A stretch of DNA of 64,000 nt from Nocardia sp. NBC_00565 (GCF_036345915.1 NZ_CP107785.1:7502001-7566000), one strand, 5' to 3'; shown: positions 54,255 through 63,799, counted from the first letter of the stretch. Numbers and translations: made by a program. Notes: generated from the sequence alone by a model not told the origin.

Positions 54255-55706
54255 ATGGAATGGAATCTTCAGTCGGCAGAAGAACTGTTGGCGGCGTTGC
54301 GGGCCGGTGAAGTGACCTCGGTAGAACTCACCGACGAGGCGATCGCCCGCATCGAGCGCGACGACAAGGCGATCAACGCGATCTGTGTGCCGGACTTCGA
54401 CCGTGCGCGGGCCGCCGCACATCGTGCCGACCAGGCGCGCGCCCGCGGCGAGGACCGGCCGCTGCTCGGTATTCCGGTGACGGTCAAGGAGTCCTACAAC
54501 ATCGCCGGGCTACCCACGACCTGGGGCATGCCGCAGCACGCGAACTACGTACCGACCGAGGACGCGGTACAGGTGTCGCGGTTGAAGGCGGCCGGCGCGG
54601 TGCTGCTCGGTAAGACCAATGTGCCGTTGATGCTGCGAGATATCCAGAGCTTCAACGAGATCTACGGCACCACCAACAATCCGTGGGATCACGGCCGCAC
54701 GTCGGGTGGGTCCTCCGGCGGTTCGGCGGCGGCCCTGGCGGCCGGATTCGGCGCGCTGTCCATCGGCTCCGACCTCGCCGGTTCGCTGCGCACCCCCGCG
54801 CATTTCTGCGGTGTCTACGCGCACAAGCCGACACTCGGGCTGGCGGCGGCCCGCGGTATGGTCGCGCCGCCAGCGCCGGCCTTGCCGGTCGATCTCGACC
54901 TCGCCGTTGTCGGTCCGATGGCGCGCACCGCCCGCGACCTCGCGCTGCTGCTCGACGTGATGGCCGGACCGGACCCGCTGACCCACGGCGTCGCCTACGA
55001 CGTCGCACTGCCGCCCGCGCGTCACGAGCGGCTGTCGGACTTCCGTGTCCTGATCATCGAGGACCATCCGCTCATTCCGACCGGATCGGCGGTGCGGGCG
55101 GGCGTGACCCGGGTCGCCGAGGCGCTCGTCGACGCGGGCGCCCGCGTCGAACGGCGCAGTCCGCTGCTGCCCGATCCGACCGAAGCGGCGACGCTCTACA
55201 TGCTGCTGATGCTGTCGAACGCCGCCGCAGGTCTTCCCGTCGACGTGTACGAACAGCTGCGGACCCACGCCGCCGCCCTGAGCGCGGACGACCGGAGTCT
55301 CGATGCGGCGCGGCTGCGCGGCATGGTGCTCAGCCACCGCGACTGGGTCGAGGCGAACAACCGTCGCGAACTCCACCGCCACGGCTGGCGGCAGCTCTTC
55401 GCCCAGTTCGATGCCGTGGTGTGCCCCATCACGCCAACTCCCGCCTTCCCGCACGACCACAACGGAGGTCTGGAGAACCGGCACATCGACATCGACGGCA
55501 TCGAGTACCCGTACTTCGACCAGCTCGTCTGGGCCGGTGTGGCGACCATGCCCGGTCTGCCCGCCACCGCCATCCCTGCGGGCCGGTCCCCCGAGGGGCT
55601 GCCGGTGGGAGTGCAGCTCATCGGTCCGATGTTCGAGGACCGCACCCCATTACGGCTGGCCGAACTGCTCGAGCAGCAGCTCGGCGGCTTCCTGACACCG
55701 AAGTAG
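54255..55706 (+). CDS. Amidase (amidase-signature family)
   Basis: A 483-residue serine amidase with the Ser-cisSer-Lys triad. The Lys is in LGIPVTVKESYNIAG, and the Gly/Ser-rich signature GRTSGGSSGGSAAALAAGFG and the nucleophile loop SIGSDLAGSLRTPAHFCGVY follow. The C-terminus has ATMPGLPATAIPAG and LPVGVQLIGPMFED. It hydrolyses a carboxamide; the substrate cannot be told from sequence. No partner for an Asp/Glu-tRNA amidotransferase is nearby, so a free amidase is more likely. Confidence 0.92.
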   Translation: MEWNLQSAEELLAALRAGEVTSVELTDEAIARIERDDKAINAICVPDFDRARAAAHRADQARARGEDRPLLGIPVTVKESYNIAGLPTTWGMPQHANYVPTEDAVQVSRLKAAGAVLLGKTNVPLMLRDIQSFNEIYGTTNNPWDHGRTSGGSSGGSAAALAAGFGALSIGSDLAGSLRTPAHFCGVYAHKPTLGLAAARGMVAPPAPALPVDLDLAVVGPMARTARDLALLLDVMAGPDPLTHGVAYDVALPPARHERLSDFRVLIIEDHPLIPTGSAVRAGVTRVAEALVDAGARVERRSPLLPDPTEAATLYMLLMLSNAAAGLPVDVYEQLRTHAAALSADDRSLDAARLRGMVLSHRDWVEANNRRELHRHGWRQLFAQFDAVVCPITPTPAFPHDHNGGLENRHIDIDGIEYPYFDQLVWAGVATMPGLPATAIPAGRSPEGLPVGVQLIGPMFEDRTPLRLAELLEQQLGGFLTPK

Positions 55707-56011
55707 GGCGTACTACCCGGGTGTCCGGCGAGGACGAAGTGCGGATGACGAACGACAAGCTGGTCGCACAGAGCACGGTCGATGACGTCGACCGGTGGAC
55801 CCGCACCACCGACGGCGACAAGGCCGTGACGATCCCGGCTGTCCGGACGGTTGGCCCGACGAGTCAGTCGTCGTCGGCGCTGTCGGGGTCGCGCAGCGGT
55901 CTATGGACCCCGCCGACGACGAATAGCATGCGCGAACGACTTAGGGTCTCCGGAATCACCCGAGACCGGCCGCGGCTGGGCCTGCGCTGGCAAGGAACTT
56001 GCGGGGAATCC
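55707..56011. other. Intergenic region
   Basis: About 300 bp between convergent genes. The first half has coding-like composition but no supported product; no hairpin terminator recognised. Confidence 0.35.
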
Positions 56012-56902
56012 TCAGCGGCTCGCCCGTAGTATGCGGACAGGGCGCAGTGCCTGGGGTGGTTCGCCCTCGAATTCCGCGGATCCATCGAGGTACCCAGCGA
56101 TGAGGTCCGCAGCGGAGTGGTCTTCGACGTCGGTGAAGCCGAGCGCGCGCAACTGTGCGGCGATGTCGTCAGGAGTGAAGTAGCTGAACCAGGGTTCGCC
56201 GACAGCTGCCGCTCGATTTGCGCGCACCTGCAGCTGCGCACGATCCTCGTCGGTGTCTGCCGACTGCAGGTAGTCGAAGATCACCTCGACCGGCTCGGAT
56301 TGACGAGCAATGTATTCGAGGGTGGTGCGGGCGGCGTCCGGGGTCAGATAGAAGACGACACCGAGCCACACGAATACGGCCGGATCGGTACGGCTGAATC
56401 CGGCGGCCTCCAATCGTGTTGCCAGTGTGTCGGTTTCGAAGTCGACCGGCACGAAAGTCAACCGCTCGGGCTGGTCGATACCGGATGCGGCCAGGCGTTG
56501 GTGTTTCCACGCTTGGGTAGCGGGATGGTCGACCTCGAATACACGCAGGCCAGGATGAGGGTTGCGGTAGGCGAAGGTATCCAGGCCCGCGCCGAGGATC
56601 ACGACCTGTCGCACGCCGGCAGCGACGGCTTCGGCCACACGATCCTCGGCGAAACGGGCACGAGCAGCAAAGAACAGGCGGCGCGGCCGATCACTGACAC
56701 CCAGCCGCAGAATTCCCGGGCCGACACCGCTACCGGGACGATCCTCTGCGGGCCGGCCCAATTCGGTCAGCTCATCCACAGTGACACCCAGCAGACGTGC
56801 CGCCAGTGGATCGGTAAGAATCCTTGGCCGGTCAACAATTTGATGATAGGCACGGGCGTAAGCAGTCACGAGCGCTGTCCGGCTGGGTCCCTCATTGTCC
56901 AT
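56012..56902 (-). CDS. SAM-dependent methyltransferase, class I (PPM2/LCMT-like family)
   Basis: A 296-residue enzyme beginning MDNEGPSRTALVTAYARAYH at ATG 56902. The motif I loop is VRQVVILGAGLDTFAYR, the acidic strand is LRVFEVDHPATQAWK and motif IV is WLGVVFYLTPDAARTTLEYI. This matches the large actinobacterial family (often annotated as putative O-methyltransferases) with many paralogs in mycobacteria and Nocardia. Substrate unknown. Stands alone. Confidence 0.9.
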   Translation of the reverse strand: MDNEGPSRTALVTAYARAYHQIVDRPRILTDPLAARLLGVTVDELTELGRPAEDRPGSGVGPGILRLGVSDRPRRLFFAARARFAEDRVAEAVAAGVRQVVILGAGLDTFAYRNPHPGLRVFEVDHPATQAWKHQRLAASGIDQPERLTFVPVDFETDTLATRLEAAGFSRTDPAVFVWLGVVFYLTPDAARTTLEYIARQSEPVEVIFDYLQSADTDEDRAQLQVRANRAAAVGEPWFSYFTPDDIAAQLRALGFTDVEDHSAADLIAGYLDGSAEFEGEPPQALRPVRILRASR

Positions 56903-57008
56903 ACTCAAGAAGCTACTCACGAACACGACGCGAGCACCGTGAACTCAGCCACACCAGCTACTCCGTCCCCTGCGCGAATGCGGCCGCACGGCTTCATACC
57001 CATGCCCG

Positions 57009-57293
57009 TCAGTATGGCGCGAGGGTCCGACACGATGGGCCGGTCGGCGAGCCGTGCGCGGAGAGGAATCCGTGTTTGTTGTGGATGGTTTTCGCGCCGT
57101 TGCCCTTGTCCTGTTCCAGGTGCACGATCCAGGCCGCGTCGAGATCCTGGGTGAACGCGGTGATCGGCAGGGACTCGCCCATGAACGGAGCGATGTCGAG
57201 ATCGATGTAGCGGGTGTAGTCGTGGCGTGAGCATGCGTCGGCCTCCAGTGCCTTCGTGCCCTGAGAAGCCGTTGTGACCGCAAGTGGTGACAT
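57009..57293 (-). pseudogene. Tyrosine-recombinase (phage/ICE integrase) N-terminal fragment
   Basis: ATG 57293 opens a frame with DYTRYIDLDIAPFMGESLPI, then TQDLDAAWIVHLEQDKGNGA and TIHNKHGFLSA: the SAM-like core-binding domain of tyrosine recombinases. Homology stops near 57060 and the catalytic domain is absent. The gene sits 62 bp from the 3' end of tRNA-Gly, the usual location of an integrase at its attachment site, so it marks a former integrated element. Confidence 0.75.
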
Positions 57294-57354
57294 AGGTGGT
57301 GACCTACGTCCCGCTCCAGGCTAGCTCAACACTGCTGACCTGGTCTTTTATGAG

Positions 57355-57427
57355 AGCGGATGACGGGATTCGAACCCGCGACCCTCACCTTGGCAAGGTG
57401 ATGCGCTACCAGCTGCGCTACATCCGC
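57355..57427 (-). tRNA. tRNA-Gly (anticodon GCC)
   Basis: The minus strand folds as a 73-nt cloverleaf: acceptor GCGGATG/CATCCGC, D arm with AGCTGGTAGC, anticodon loop CTTGCCAAG with GCC, and T arm GGGTTCGAATCCC. CCA is not encoded. It is flanked on its 3' side by an integrase fragment. Confidence 0.97.
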
Positions 57428-57649
57428 GTGCACTTCGATGCGTGGCCCGGGGGCCGGGCCTTGCATCATCGTGCGTCCAAAACTGTAGTCCGACACCATG
57501 CACAAAGGAAAATCGGACATTCGACGCGAGGGTTCCGCGCCCAGCGCCTATTCCCGTCGAAATCCGGGTGTGCACACCGTTTGCGTCGAGCGCACACCCC
57601 GTACGCGGGGTGTGGAGGGTGCTACTCAGGAAAGGCGCTCGGGCCAATC
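57428..57649. other. Intergenic region upstream of the tRNA
   Basis: About 220 bp with the tRNA promoter expected on the minus strand. No gene seen. An inverted CGCAC-ACCCC / GGGGTGTG pair near 57590-57612 is weak. Confidence 0.4.
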
Positions 57650-58525
57650 TCAGCGGGCGCTCTGGTCGGTGAGCGCCGACGTGAACGCCGAGGCGTGGTC
57701 GGCGGCCCACTCGGCGTAGCTGCGCGGCGGGCGGGCGAGGATTTGGCGGATATCGTCGGTGATGATGGCGTTGCGGCCTGCTCGAACATACGCTTGACCC
57801 GCCAGTGCGCCGTCGACGTACTCGGGGGACATACCTGCCGCGGTCATGTGTTCGCGCGCAACGTCTTCCGGCACGTCGACCACGTCCAGCGGTTGGCCGA
57901 GGACGGTTGCCAATGCGGCGGCCTGGTCCGCGGCGGTGAGGAGTTCGGGGCCGGTGAGGGTGTAGGTGTGACCCGAGTGTCCGGGCGTCGCCAGTGCCTC
58001 GGCGGCGACCGCAGCGACGTCGCGTGGATCGACGACGCCTTGACTGCCGGTACCGGTCAGATTTGCCACGGGCCGGCCGGACCGGATGGCATCGGCCCAG
58101 CTCAACGTGTTGGAGGCAAAGGTACTCGGGCGCAGGATGGTCCACTCGAGGCCGCTGTCACGGGCCGCGACCTCGCCCGGCAGATGCCAGGTGCCGACGC
58201 GCCCCAGTTCCGGATCGCCGGTGCCGATGGCGGAGAGCTTCACGATGCGGCGCACGCCCGCATCGCGGGCCGTACCAACCAGTGCACGGTCGGTCTCGGC
58301 ATCCTCGGGGCCGAGGACACCGACGATGAAAACGGCATTCGCGCCGGCCATCGCGGCGGCCATCGAGTCGAGATCGTGGTAGTCGCCCCGGATCACCTCT
58401 ACTCCAGCGGGCACCTGCGCCTGCTCCGGATTCCGCGTCACCGCGCGAACCGGCGCACCGCGCGCGGCCAGCTCACGGACAATTTCGCTGCCGATGGTGC
58501 CCGTGGCACCGGTGATAACGATCAT
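57650..58525 (-). CDS. NmrA-like NAD(P)-binding protein
   Basis: A 291-residue atypical SDR starting MIVITGATGTIGSEIVRELA. GATGxxG is the cofactor loop; GANAVFIVGVLGPEDAETDR and IVKLSAIGTG follow, and there is no YxxxK triad, as in NmrA/HSCARG redox sensors and NAD(P)H:quinone oxidoreductase-type proteins. The C-terminal part (PRSYAEWAADHASAF) is conserved in actinobacterial members. Divergent from an AraC regulator with a 102-bp spacer, its likely controller. Confidence 0.92.
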   Translation of the reverse strand: MIVITGATGTIGSEIVRELAARGAPVRAVTRNPEQAQVPAGVEVIRGDYHDLDSMAAAMAGANAVFIVGVLGPEDAETDRALVGTARDAGVRRIVKLSAIGTGDPELGRVGTWHLPGEVAARDSGLEWTILRPSTFASNTLSWADAIRSGRPVANLTGTGSQGVVDPRDVAAVAAEALATPGHSGHTYTLTGPELLTAADQAAALATVLGQPLDVVDVPEDVAREHMTAAGMSPEYVDGALAGQAYVRAGRNAIITDDIRQILARPPRSYAEWAADHASAFTSALTDQSAR

Positions 58526-58627
58526 GGGGAAAGCCTGCTGCCACAGCCACCTCGGTCGATAGGAAATTTCGGCACGACTCGAGGCGCTGTATTCGGCCGT
58601 GAGCTGCTTACAGTGGGTCGAGTGACC

Positions 58628-59410
58628 ATGCCGACCACCGACCTCATCGAGTCCACGGTGCCCGCACCCGAATCGCTACGCTCCTGGATCACCGAGCTCG
58701 GATGCATCCCCCGCGTCACCGATGTGTCCACACCGTTCACCCATGTACCGCACGCGGGCACGACGATCGTGCTGCCGACCGATATGGACCGCCGCGACGC
58801 GCTGGTCCTGGGCCCGCAAACCCGCGCCTCCTATGCGATGGCCGAGAAACCCGCCGGATGCGCACGCCTACGCCTCGCCCCCGGCGCTACCTACCAGCTG
58901 CTCGGGGTCTCGGCCGCCGACCTCGCCGATCGCGTTGTCCGCCTGGCCGACCTCCCCGGCGTCGCCGCCGATCTGGTGAACGAGCTCGCGGCGCTGCCGA
59001 CGGAGGAACTCCTGCCGTTCCTGGAAGAGGTGCTCCCGCAACGCATCTCCGAGGAATCGACCCAACGCGCCCACCGCGAGCTGCTCCGCGACGCCGTCGC
59101 CGCCATCCCCACGGCCCCAACCATTCAGGGACTCGCCGCTGGCCTCGCAGTCAGCGAACGCCAACTCCGCAACCTCTTCAGCACTGGCATCGGCATCTCA
59201 CCCAAGCATTTCGCCCGCATCAGCCGCGTCCGCCGGGTGCTCACCAACGCCGGTAACGCCCCCTGGTCGCACCTCGCGGCAACCAATGGCTACTTCGACC
59301 AATCCCATATGACCGCGGACTTCCGCACTCTCATGGGCGTTGCGCCGACGTCTTTCCTGCGCGGCGATCTCCCTGCAGCCACGCCCTGCCAGGTCCCCAC
59401 CCGCTTCTAG
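58628..59410 (+). CDS. AraC-family transcriptional regulator
   Basis: A 260-residue regulator from ATG 58628. The N-terminal domain (about 1-120) is a DUF6597-like sensing region (VPHAGTTIVLPTDMDRRDAL, ARLRLAPGATYQLLGVSAAD). The C-terminal AraC HTH pair is IQGLAAGLAVSERQLRNLFS and WSHLAATNGYFDQSHMTADF. The open frame extends far upstream through the tRNA; that part is not coding. It is divergent from the NmrA gene, a common regulator/reductase arrangement. Confidence 0.9.
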   Translation: MPTTDLIESTVPAPESLRSWITELGCIPRVTDVSTPFTHVPHAGTTIVLPTDMDRRDALVLGPQTRASYAMAEKPAGCARLRLAPGATYQLLGVSAADLADRVVRLADLPGVAADLVNELAALPTEELLPFLEEVLPQRISEESTQRAHRELLRDAVAAIPTAPTIQGLAAGLAVSERQLRNLFSTGIGISPKHFARISRVRRVLTNAGNAPWSHLAATNGYFDQSHMTADFRTLMGVAPTSFLRGDLPAATPCQVPTRF

Positions 59411-59524
59411 CCGCCGAAGGGACGCATGCGTCAGCGGCGGCGACGACGCCATCGCCAGCTCACCTCTCGCCGAGCAGGTCGGCCGTCGACTTCACCCGTG
59501 GGCTGTTGTACATCCCTCGAAGCT

Positions 59525-60364
59525 CTACCGATCTTTGGCCGTTCGAGACTTCTTATCCGCTTCGGCGCGACGCCGAGCGAGTTCTTCCTGCTCCAGGACG
59601 GCAGCCTCGGCGAGGGTCGGGGCACCACCACCGAGACGGGCCGGAACCCAGGGCGCACCCGCGGGCATCGCGTAGCCCGTTTGCGCTTCCTCGAGCAGTT
59701 CACCCATCCGAGCACGGACTTCAGCGGTCAGCTCATCGCCCGGTTCTGCGGCCGCAATCGGTTCGCCGATGCGGATATTGATCGGAAACCGATGGCGGCC
59801 GAGCTGTTTCGGACAACCCTTGGTCCAGATGCGGTGCGCGCCCCAGATGGCGATGGGGATGATCGGGACATCCGCGTCGATCGCCATTCGCGTCGCACCG
59901 GACTTGAAGTCCTTCAACTCGAAGCTGCGGCTGATCGTCGCCTCCGGGTAGACCACAACCAGTTCACCGTCGGACAGCGCCTCGACCGCCCGACGGTAGG
60001 AAGCCGCACCAGCCGTGCGATCGACGCCGATTGCCTTGCAGTGCTTCATGAGAAAGCCGACGATGCCGTGTTCGAGCTCGGCCTTCATCATGTAGCGGAC
60101 ATTGCGGCCCGAATTGCGCCCGACCAGCCCGACCTCCATGAAGTCCAGGTAGGCGGTGGCCTCGCATACGCTCGTCCAAGCGCAAGAGACTATCGACGGA
60201 CTCCGTCCGACTGCACCCTATCGAGCAGTGTGATTCACGGCGAGTACCGCACCACCGGTGCGCGGAATCCGGTCCTGTCCAGCGATATCGATGCGCAGAC
60301 CCTGAGCCGCGAAAACAGTGCGGACCAATCCCGTGAGAATGTCATAGACCGGCTCGAGCGACAT
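59525..60364 (-). pseudogene. 1-acylglycerol-3-phosphate acyltransferase (PlsC-like), split by a 72-bp insertion
   Basis: ATG 60364 (AGGGGAAG upstream) begins MSLEPVYDILTGLVRTVFAA and runs to GGAVLAVNHT at 60227. A 72-bp segment (60155-60226, containing an in-frame TAG) then intervenes before the gene resumes as AYLDFMEVGLVGRNSGRNVR. The insertion falls inside the NHx4D catalytic motif, between His and Asp. Downstream are VVYPEATISRSFELKDFKSG and IGEPIAAAEPGDEL as in the intact neighbour, ending at 59525. Translation could restart at ATG 60139, but without the catalytic His. Confidence 0.85.
60155..60226. repeat. 72-bp insertion inside the acyltransferase
   Basis: The segment is bounded by codons for NHT on one side and AYLD on the other. 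It is exactly 24 codons long, has one in-frame stop, contains a CGGAC-GGA-GTCCG hairpin and two CGATAG hexamers. No terminal inverted repeats or convincing target duplication were seen. Confidence 0.7.
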
Positions 60365-60372
60365 AGCTTCCC

Positions 60373-61125
60373 CTACAACGAATCCTCGACCGCCCGGCGC
60401 GCCGCCTTCTCCTCGGCTTCGGCGGCATCCATGGCATCGGCCTCTTCGAGGGTAGGCGCGCTGCCACCCAAACGTGCGGGCACCCAGTACGCGCCGGGTT
60501 CATGCGCGTAGTCCTGCTGCAGATCCAGCAGCATCGCCTGCATGGTGCCGCGAAGTTGCGCGGTGAGGTCGGTGGCGGACTCATCGGGCTGGATCGGCTC
60601 GCCGACGGCAATGGCGATCGGAGTGTTGGTGCGGCCCAGACGCTTCGGGAACCCCTTGGTCCACACCCGCTGGGCACCCCAGATGACAATCGGGATGATC
60701 GGCACCTGCGCCTCGATCGCCATCCGCGCGGCACCGGATTTGAACTCCTTGATCTCGAAGCTGCGGCTGATGGTCGCCTCGGGGTACACGCCGACCAATT
60801 CGCCCTTTTGCAGGTATTCGACCGCCGCCAGGTACGAGTCGGCGCCCGCGGACCGATCCACCGGAATGTGCTTGAGCGCCCGCATGATCGGGCCGGAGAT
60901 GTTGTTGTCGAACACCTCTTTCTTGGCCATGAAGCGGATGTACCGCTTGGGCGTGCGCACCGGCAGTCCCGCGTAGGTGAAGTCCATATAGCCGGTGTGG
61001 TTGACCGCGATGACGGCACCACCCCGCGCGGGTATACGTTCAGCGCCCTTGACGGTGAACTTCAGACCTTCGACGAAGAAGACGGTACGGGCCAGACCGA
61101 TGATCGTCCGGTAGACGGGTTCCAC
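60373..61125 (-). CDS. 1-acylglycerol-3-phosphate acyltransferase (PlsC-like)
   Basis: A 250-residue membrane-associated acyltransferase for phospholipid synthesis or remodelling. GTG 61125 gives MEPVYRTIIGLARTVFFVEG. The NHx4D motif is AVNHTGYMDF, the second block is FMAKKEVFDNNISGPIMRAL, the third is VGVYPEATISRSFEIKEFKS (YPEATIS instead of the FPEGTRS type), and the tail has YWVPARLGGSAPTLEEAD. No good ribosome site; TACGCT 9 nt upstream could be the -10 of a near-leaderless promoter. It is followed after 8 bp by the broken paralog. The pair matches the tandem set Rv3814c-Rv3816c. Confidence 0.9.
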   Translation of the reverse strand: MEPVYRTIIGLARTVFFVEGLKFTVKGAERIPARGGAVIAVNHTGYMDFTYAGLPVRTPKRYIRFMAKKEVFDNNISGPIMRALKHIPVDRSAGADSYLAAVEYLQKGELVGVYPEATISRSFEIKEFKSGAARMAIEAQVPIIPIVIWGAQRVWTKGFPKRLGRTNTPIAIAVGEPIQPDESATDLTAQLRGTMQAMLLDLQQDYAHEPGAYWVPARLGGSAPTLEEADAMDAAEAEEKAARRAVEDSL

Positions 61126-61249
61126 AATTCCGCTAGCGTAGTCGCAGACTGTCCCACCCGGCACAGCCGCCGCGTCCACGCGCGCGTCGAGCCGGAACCG
61201 CAGCCGTACAACAGGCCCGACCGCACGCCTACGAAAGAGGACCTTCGAA

Positions 61250-62155
61250 GTGGAACGCGCCCGCCCGATACCGCGTGAACGCGACTGGAAGGACCCGCGG
61301 GCACACGACCGGAGAGGGCTACTGGCGATAGCGGCCGGCCTGGCACTGACCAGCGCCGTTCTACTCACCGGCTGCGATTCCGTCTCCGGCATTCCCGGTG
61401 ACGAGCCGGCCGAAGCACCAGCGCGGGCGACCACCTCATCGGCCGCGATGCCGACCACGCCGAGCCAGACGCTGACCCAGGCGTTCACGGTGCCGGTCGG
61501 CGAGGCCCCCGGCCTGCCCGGCGCGGCGGAGGTCGCATCGCGCTTCGGCGCCACCCTGGAGCGCGCCACACCCGTCGAATTGCGGTCCGCGTGCTGGATG
61601 ATGGCTCCCGGCAACGTGTCCGACATGTCCACCGGCAAACGGGCGATTCTGAACGCCCTCGCCCAGCCCGCGACCGTCACGCGGAGCCTCGTCACGTGGC
61701 AGAACGCGGGCACCACGGTCACCTTCGATCGAGGGGCGATCGCGTCCGGCATCGAGAACGCGAAGCAAACTGTCTGCCCATGGGTAGCGCAGGACGGCGC
61801 GGAGGCCGGACCCAATGAAGCCGACGCCAGGCATACCGTGCGTCGCTATCTGGCCCGCCTCGTCAGCAAGCCGCTCGACCCCGCCGACAAGGAGGGCGAC
61901 TTCCCGCTGATATGCAAGGCGAACTGGGACCCCAACGGGACCGGCAGCCCGACCCCGGCGCCGCTGGCGAACAACTCCAGCACCCTGACCGGCGCCACGA
62001 AATTCGCCGATCAAGAGATCCAGTCCGAGCAGCTGCGCTCGGATTACCTCGCGGTCCACGTTCCGGTCACCAACTCCTCCGGTGTGACACAGACCCTGAC
62101 CTTCACGTTGACCGCGGGGCCCAAGGGCTACTGCATCGGCGACGTTTCCCCCTAA
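61250..62155 (+). CDS. DUF3558 lipoprotein
   Basis: A 301-residue lipoprotein from GTG 61250 with GAGGA upstream. An Arg-rich cytoplasmic lead (about 1-22), a hydrophobic stretch and lipobox LLTGC give an anchored external protein. A Pro/Thr/Ala linker (about 42-70) is followed by a DUF3558-like domain with paired Cys (RSACWMM..., QTVCPWV, LICKANW, GYCIGDV). Its function is not known. Divergent from the acyltransferase gene. Confidence 0.82.
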   Translation: MERARPIPRERDWKDPRAHDRRGLLAIAAGLALTSAVLLTGCDSVSGIPGDEPAEAPARATTSSAAMPTTPSQTLTQAFTVPVGEAPGLPGAAEVASRFGATLERATPVELRSACWMMAPGNVSDMSTGKRAILNALAQPATVTRSLVTWQNAGTTVTFDRGAIASGIENAKQTVCPWVAQDGAEAGPNEADARHTVRRYLARLVSKPLDPADKEGDFPLICKANWDPNGTGSPTPAPLANNSSTLTGATKFADQEIQSEQLRSDYLAVHVPVTNSSGVTQTLTFTLTAGPKGYCIGDVSP

Positions 62156-62197
62156 CCACTACCCTGGATGGCTGGTAACGGTCAGGAGGAGCAGCTC

Positions 62198-63736
62198 GTG
62201 CAGATCACCAGCGTGGGACACGCCGGATTCCACATCCGCACCGCGGCCGGGTCGATCCTTTGCGATCCCTGGGTCAATCCCGCGTACTTCGGTTCGTGGT
62301 TCCCGTTTCCGGACAACACCCAGCTGGACTGGGACGAGTTGGGCAACTGCGACTTTCTGTATGTCTCGCATCTGCACCGCGACCACTTCGACGCAGCGCA
62401 CCTGGCCGAGCACGTCAACAAGGACGCGACCGTCCTGCTGCCGGACTACCCGGTGCCGGATCTGAAGCGCGAGTTGGACAAGCTCGGCTTCCACAAGTTC
62501 TTCGAGACCGAGGATTCGGTCAAGCACACGGTGCGCGGTCCCGGCGGCGCGATCGACATCATGATCATCGCGCTGCGCGCGCCCGCCGACGGACCGATCG
62601 GCGACTCTGGGCTGGTCGTATCCGATGGCGAGACCACCTGTTTCAACATGAACGACGCCCGCCCGGTGGATATGGATGTGCTGCACGACGCGTTCGGCCA
62701 CATCGATATCCACCTGCTGCAGTACTCGGGCGCGATCTGGTATCCGATGGTCTACGACATCCCCGCACGCACCAAGTCGAACTTCGGCAAGCAGAAGCGG
62801 CAGCGCGGTATGGACCGCGCGCGCAGCTATATCGAACAGGTCGGTGCCACCTGGGTGGTGCCGTCGGCGGGTCCGCCGGTGTTCCTCGACGACGAACTGC
62901 GCTACCTCAATGACGACCGCGGCGACGAGGGCAATATCTTCCCGGATCAGATGCTGTTCCTGGAGCAGATGAAGATCCACGGGAACGAGGGTGGAATCTT
63001 GATGATTCCGGGTTCGGTCGCCGATGTGCGCGGTGCGGAACTGTCGCTGACCCATCCGTTCGAACCCGGCCTGATCTACGACAACAAGGCCAAGTACATC
63101 GAGTTGATGGCGCAGCGTCTCGCGCCCGTGCTCGCGGCCGAAAAAGCTTCGTGGGCAACGGATGACGAGCCGTTGCTGGAACCCTTGAAGGCGCTGTTCG
63201 AGCCGATCATGGGCCAGAGCGATCTGATCTGTGACGGCATCGGATACCCCGTTGGCCTGGTCATCGGTGACGAAACCGTGGTGCTGGACTTTCCCAAGCG
63301 CGTGGTGCGCGGTCCGATCGACGGCGAGGGCAGGTATCGCTACGGTTTCCGGATCGCGCCGGAGTTGGTGCGGACCGTGCTACGCGATAACGAGCCGGAC
63401 TGGGTGAACACCATCTTCCTGTCCACCCGGTTCCAGGCCTGGCGCATCGGCGGGTACAACGAATTCCTTTACACGTTCTTCAAATGTCTCACCGATGAGC
63501 GGATCGCATATGCGGACGGCTGGTTCGCCGAGGCGCACGATGATTCCGCGTCGACGGAATTGGCCGGGTGGGAAGTTCAGCGGCGGTGCCCGCATTTGAA
63601 GGCAGACCTGTCGAAATTCGGTGTGATCGAAGGCAATACAATTACCTGCAATTTGCACGGCTGGCAGTGGGATCTGGAATCCGGTCGATGCAAGACCTCC
63701 AAGGGGCACGAGCTGCGGTCGCGCAAGCTCGGCTGA
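62198..63736 (+). CDS. Metallo-beta-lactamase-fold protein with C-terminal Rieske [2Fe-2S] domain
   Basis: A 512-residue protein. GTG 62198 has AGGAGG 8 nt upstream (the ATG at 62168 lacks one). The N-terminal MBL-fold has the HxHxDH motif in VSHLHRDHFDAAH and the DSGLVVSDGETTCFNMNDA core (about 20-290). The Rieske cluster ligands are RRCPHLKADL and TCNLHGWQWDLESG near the C-terminus. The arrangement matches CMP-NeuAc hydroxylase-like oxygenases and mycobacterial Rv3818. Expected: a Rieske oxygenase-like activity, substrate unknown. Confidence 0.9.
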   Translation: MQITSVGHAGFHIRTAAGSILCDPWVNPAYFGSWFPFPDNTQLDWDELGNCDFLYVSHLHRDHFDAAHLAEHVNKDATVLLPDYPVPDLKRELDKLGFHKFFETEDSVKHTVRGPGGAIDIMIIALRAPADGPIGDSGLVVSDGETTCFNMNDARPVDMDVLHDAFGHIDIHLLQYSGAIWYPMVYDIPARTKSNFGKQKRQRGMDRARSYIEQVGATWVVPSAGPPVFLDDELRYLNDDRGDEGNIFPDQMLFLEQMKIHGNEGGILMIPGSVADVRGAELSLTHPFEPGLIYDNKAKYIELMAQRLAPVLAAEKASWATDDEPLLEPLKALFEPIMGQSDLICDGIGYPVGLVIGDETVVLDFPKRVVRGPIDGEGRYRYGFRIAPELVRTVLRDNEPDWVNTIFLSTRFQAWRIGGYNEFLYTFFKCLTDERIAYADGWFAEAHDDSASTELAGWEVQRRCPHLKADLSKFGVIEGNTITCNLHGWQWDLESGRCKTSKGHELRSRKLG

Positions 63737-63799
63737 GTCGCGGATGGTTCCGGCCGACCACACCCACGTCGACCGGAACCGAGCGGGTTTCACCCCAGG

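Noticed and set aside
57296..58627. A 704-codon plus-strand open frame that ends as the AraC regulator
   Set aside because: The first 444 codons cross the tRNA-Gly gene and the antisense of the NmrA gene; only the part from ATG 58628 has family homology.
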